A stretch of DNA of 5,261 nt from assembly GCA_963977845.1 (NCBI GenBank), contig CAXBPZ010000044.1, positions 1 to 5,261 on the forward strand. The letters run 5' to 3'. The DNA is from Methylopumilus sp003533095 (GTDB lineage: Bacteria > Pseudomonadota > Gammaproteobacteria > Burkholderiales > Methylophilaceae). Each line of letters opens with the position of its first letter. Positions within the stretch are counted from its first letter, which is position 1. This document shows, piece after piece, positions 3,970-5,261 of the stretch. A model generated the notes under the pieces. That model made no database searches. It had not been told where the DNA came from and saw only the letters and a list, made by a program, of their open reading frames with translations. The translations under genes were made by a program, and so were the position numbers.

Positions 3970-5261
3970 ATGGATCAGAAAATCATTGAAATCTTAGATA
4001 AGAATGAAAAGTATTGCTCACATGGAGATACCGTAAATTACGCGGATCCGCCAAAGGTATTTGAAAACTGTGATGGCAGTTTCTTATTTGATGAAAAAGG
4101 TGTGCCCTATCTTGATTGGCAGATGTGGTATTCCGCGGTGAACTTCGGATACAAGAATAAACGTATTGCTGACGCTTTAAAAAAACAAATCGATACACTC
4201 CCTCAATTGGCGAGCCAATACTTACATAAAGAAAAAGTCGATCTTGCTGAAATCATTTGTCAGTATATGGAAGATAAATATGGCGTCAAAGGGCGCGTGC
4301 ACTTTAACGTCGGTGGTGCACAAGCGATTGAAGACTCATTAAAGGTGGTGCGTAATCACACAGGTAAAACGCATCAATTCGCATTTATGGGCGGCTACCA
4401 TGGAAGAACGCTGGGTGCATCTGCGATTACTTCAAGTTATCGCTACCGTCGTCGTTTTGGTAACTTCGCAGACCGCGCGCAATTTATTCCTTATCCTTAT
4501 TGCTTCCGTTGCCCTTACAACATGAAGGTGGAAACTTGCGATACGTATTGTCACAAAGAGTTTGAAAAATTATTTGATACTGAATACCAATCGGTGTGGG
4601 ATGAAAAAGTGGGTCAGTGTGAATTTGGTGCCTTCTATATTGAGCCGATGCAAGGGACGGGTGGTTACATCGTGCCACCGAAAGGCTACATGAAAAAATT
4701 AGCGGAATCTTTAAAGAAACGCAATGTACTTCTAGTCGCTGACGAGATTCAAATGGGTGTCTACCGCACAGGTAAATTATGGTCATGGGAAAACTTTGAC
4801 ATCATTCCTGATATTTTTGTGTTCGGTAAGGCGATTACCAATGGTTTAAATCCGCTATCAGGTATTTGGGCAAAAGAAGAATTGATTAACCCACAAAAAT
4901 TCCCTCCAGGTTCAACACACTCGACATTCGCATCTAACCCATTAGGTACTTCGTTAGCACTTGAAGTATTAAAGATGAGTTCAGAAGATGATTTTGAAAA
5001 GAAAGTGAATGAGCGTGGTGCTTACTTCTTAAAACGTATTCAAGAATTGAAATCACGTTGGAAGGTAGTAGGCGATGTGAGTGGTCTAGGTTTAGCCCTT
5101 CGTATTGAGCTTTGTGAAAAAGATGGATTTACGGCAAGCCGTAAGTTAGCAGATCGCATGTTTAATGAAGGCTTAAAAGGTGACATCAAAATCGGTGACA
5201 AAACTTATGGTTTAGTCCTTGATATTGGGGGTTATGAAAAAAATGTGATTACCTTGGCACC
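3970..5261 (+). CDS. Class III PLP-dependent aminotransferase (GabT/ArgD-like), cut by the window end
   Basis: An open frame from ATG 3970 runs without a stop to the window edge: 430 complete codons, with the C-terminus missing. It is a fold-type I, class III aminotransferase that moves an amino group between an amine or omega-amino acid and a keto acid. Visible features are the start of the large domain (FLFDEKGVPYLDWQMWYSAV, 38-57), phosphate-binding NVGGAQAIEDSLK (113-125), the cofactor-stacking GGYHGRT (141-147), IEPMQGTGGY (224-233), DEIQMG (258-263) with Asp258 for the pyridine nitrogen, Lys287 in FGKAITNGLNPLSG (285-298) as the probable Schiff-base lysine, and HSTFASNPLG (317-326). A cysteine set C178-X2-C181-X8-C190-X3-C194 sits in an insert after the cofactor-binding region. 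It follows the phosphatase by 25 bp, probably in one operon. Arg codons are CGT or CGC in 17 of 18 cases. The substrate cannot be assigned; GABA, ornithine, diamine or keto-sugar specificity are all possible. Confidence 0.93.
   Translation, partial: MDQKIIEILDKNEKYCSHGDTVNYADPPKVFENCDGSFLFDEKGVPYLDWQMWYSAVNFGYKNKRIADALKKQIDTLPQLASQYLHKEKVDLAEIICQYMEDKYGVKGRVHFNVGGAQAIEDSLKVVRNHTGKTHQFAFMGGYHGRTLGASAITSSYRYRRRFGNFADRAQFIPYPYCFRCPYNMKVETCDTYCHKEFEKLFDTEYQSVWDEKVGQCEFGAFYIEPMQGTGGYIVPPKGYMKKLAESLKKRNVLLVADEIQMGVYRTGKLWSWENFDIIPDIFVFGKAITNGLNPLSGIWAKEELINPQKFPPGSTHSTFASNPLGTSLALEVLKMSSEDDFEKKVNERGAYFLKRIQELKSRWKVVGDVSGLGLALRIELCEKDGFTASRKLADRMFNEGLKGDIKIGDKTYGLVLDIGGYEKNVITLA

Noticed and set aside
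4042..4051. Perfect palindrome GCGGATCCGC
   Set aside because: It lies inside the aminotransferase coding region and encodes ordinary residues of the N-terminal part; isolated 10-bp palindromes are expected by chance.
3983..4786. Minus-strand frames of 71 and 100 codons opposite the aminotransferase
   Set aside because: The plus strand carries an uninterrupted aminotransferase with all cofactor motifs. These are shadows.

Overview
The window is an AT-rich piece of a Gram-negative proteobacterial chromosome. A CbbR-type LysR regulator and a TctD/TctE-type two-component pair suggest a beta- or gammaproteobacterium. The AT-rich composition, A-runs inside genes and tight packing (convergent genes overlapping by 8 bp, a 10-bp gap between the two-component genes) would suit a streamlined aquatic lineage such as Methylophilaceae. 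That taxonomic guess rests on general resemblance and is not proven by the sequence.

Layout: (1) positions 1-126 are a short noncoding leader with a -10-like TATAAT, a 10-bp palindrome just before the first gene, and AT-rich inverted repeats. (2) 127-1035 (+) is a complete LysR regulator with a CbbR-like effector domain. (3) 1028-2443 (-) is a TctE/QseC-like sensor kinase that overlaps the LysR gene tail to tail and starts with TTG. (4) 2454-3119 (-) is its OmpR/TctD/QseB-like response regulator, with which it forms an operon. (5) 3120-3272 is a divergent intergenic region rich in repeats. It holds a near-match to the PmrA/QseB box (HTTAAK-N5-HTTAAK), a 14-bp palindrome, two copies of ATTGTAAGTC and a five-codon upstream ORF with a good ribosome binding site. 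(6) 3273-3944 (+) is a small HAD phosphatase of the MtnX/SerB-like IB type. (7) 3970-5261 (+) is a class III (GabT/ArgD-like) PLP aminotransferase that runs off the right edge and is cut before its C-terminus.

Working model (inference): the two-component system senses a periplasmic signal, possibly a small carboxylate. It autoregulates and controls the divergent phosphatase-aminotransferase operon through the shared intergenic region. The phosphatase and transaminase look like consecutive steps of a small-molecule pathway whose product cannot be told from this window. The arginine codon use of this operon differs strongly from that of the LysR gene and fits higher expression. All genes belong to known superfamilies. 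The least explained items are the substrate of the phosphatase-aminotransferase pair, the architecture of the divergent promoter, and a CbbR-like regulator with no visible target. I see no mobile element, CRISPR array, tRNA or rRNA.
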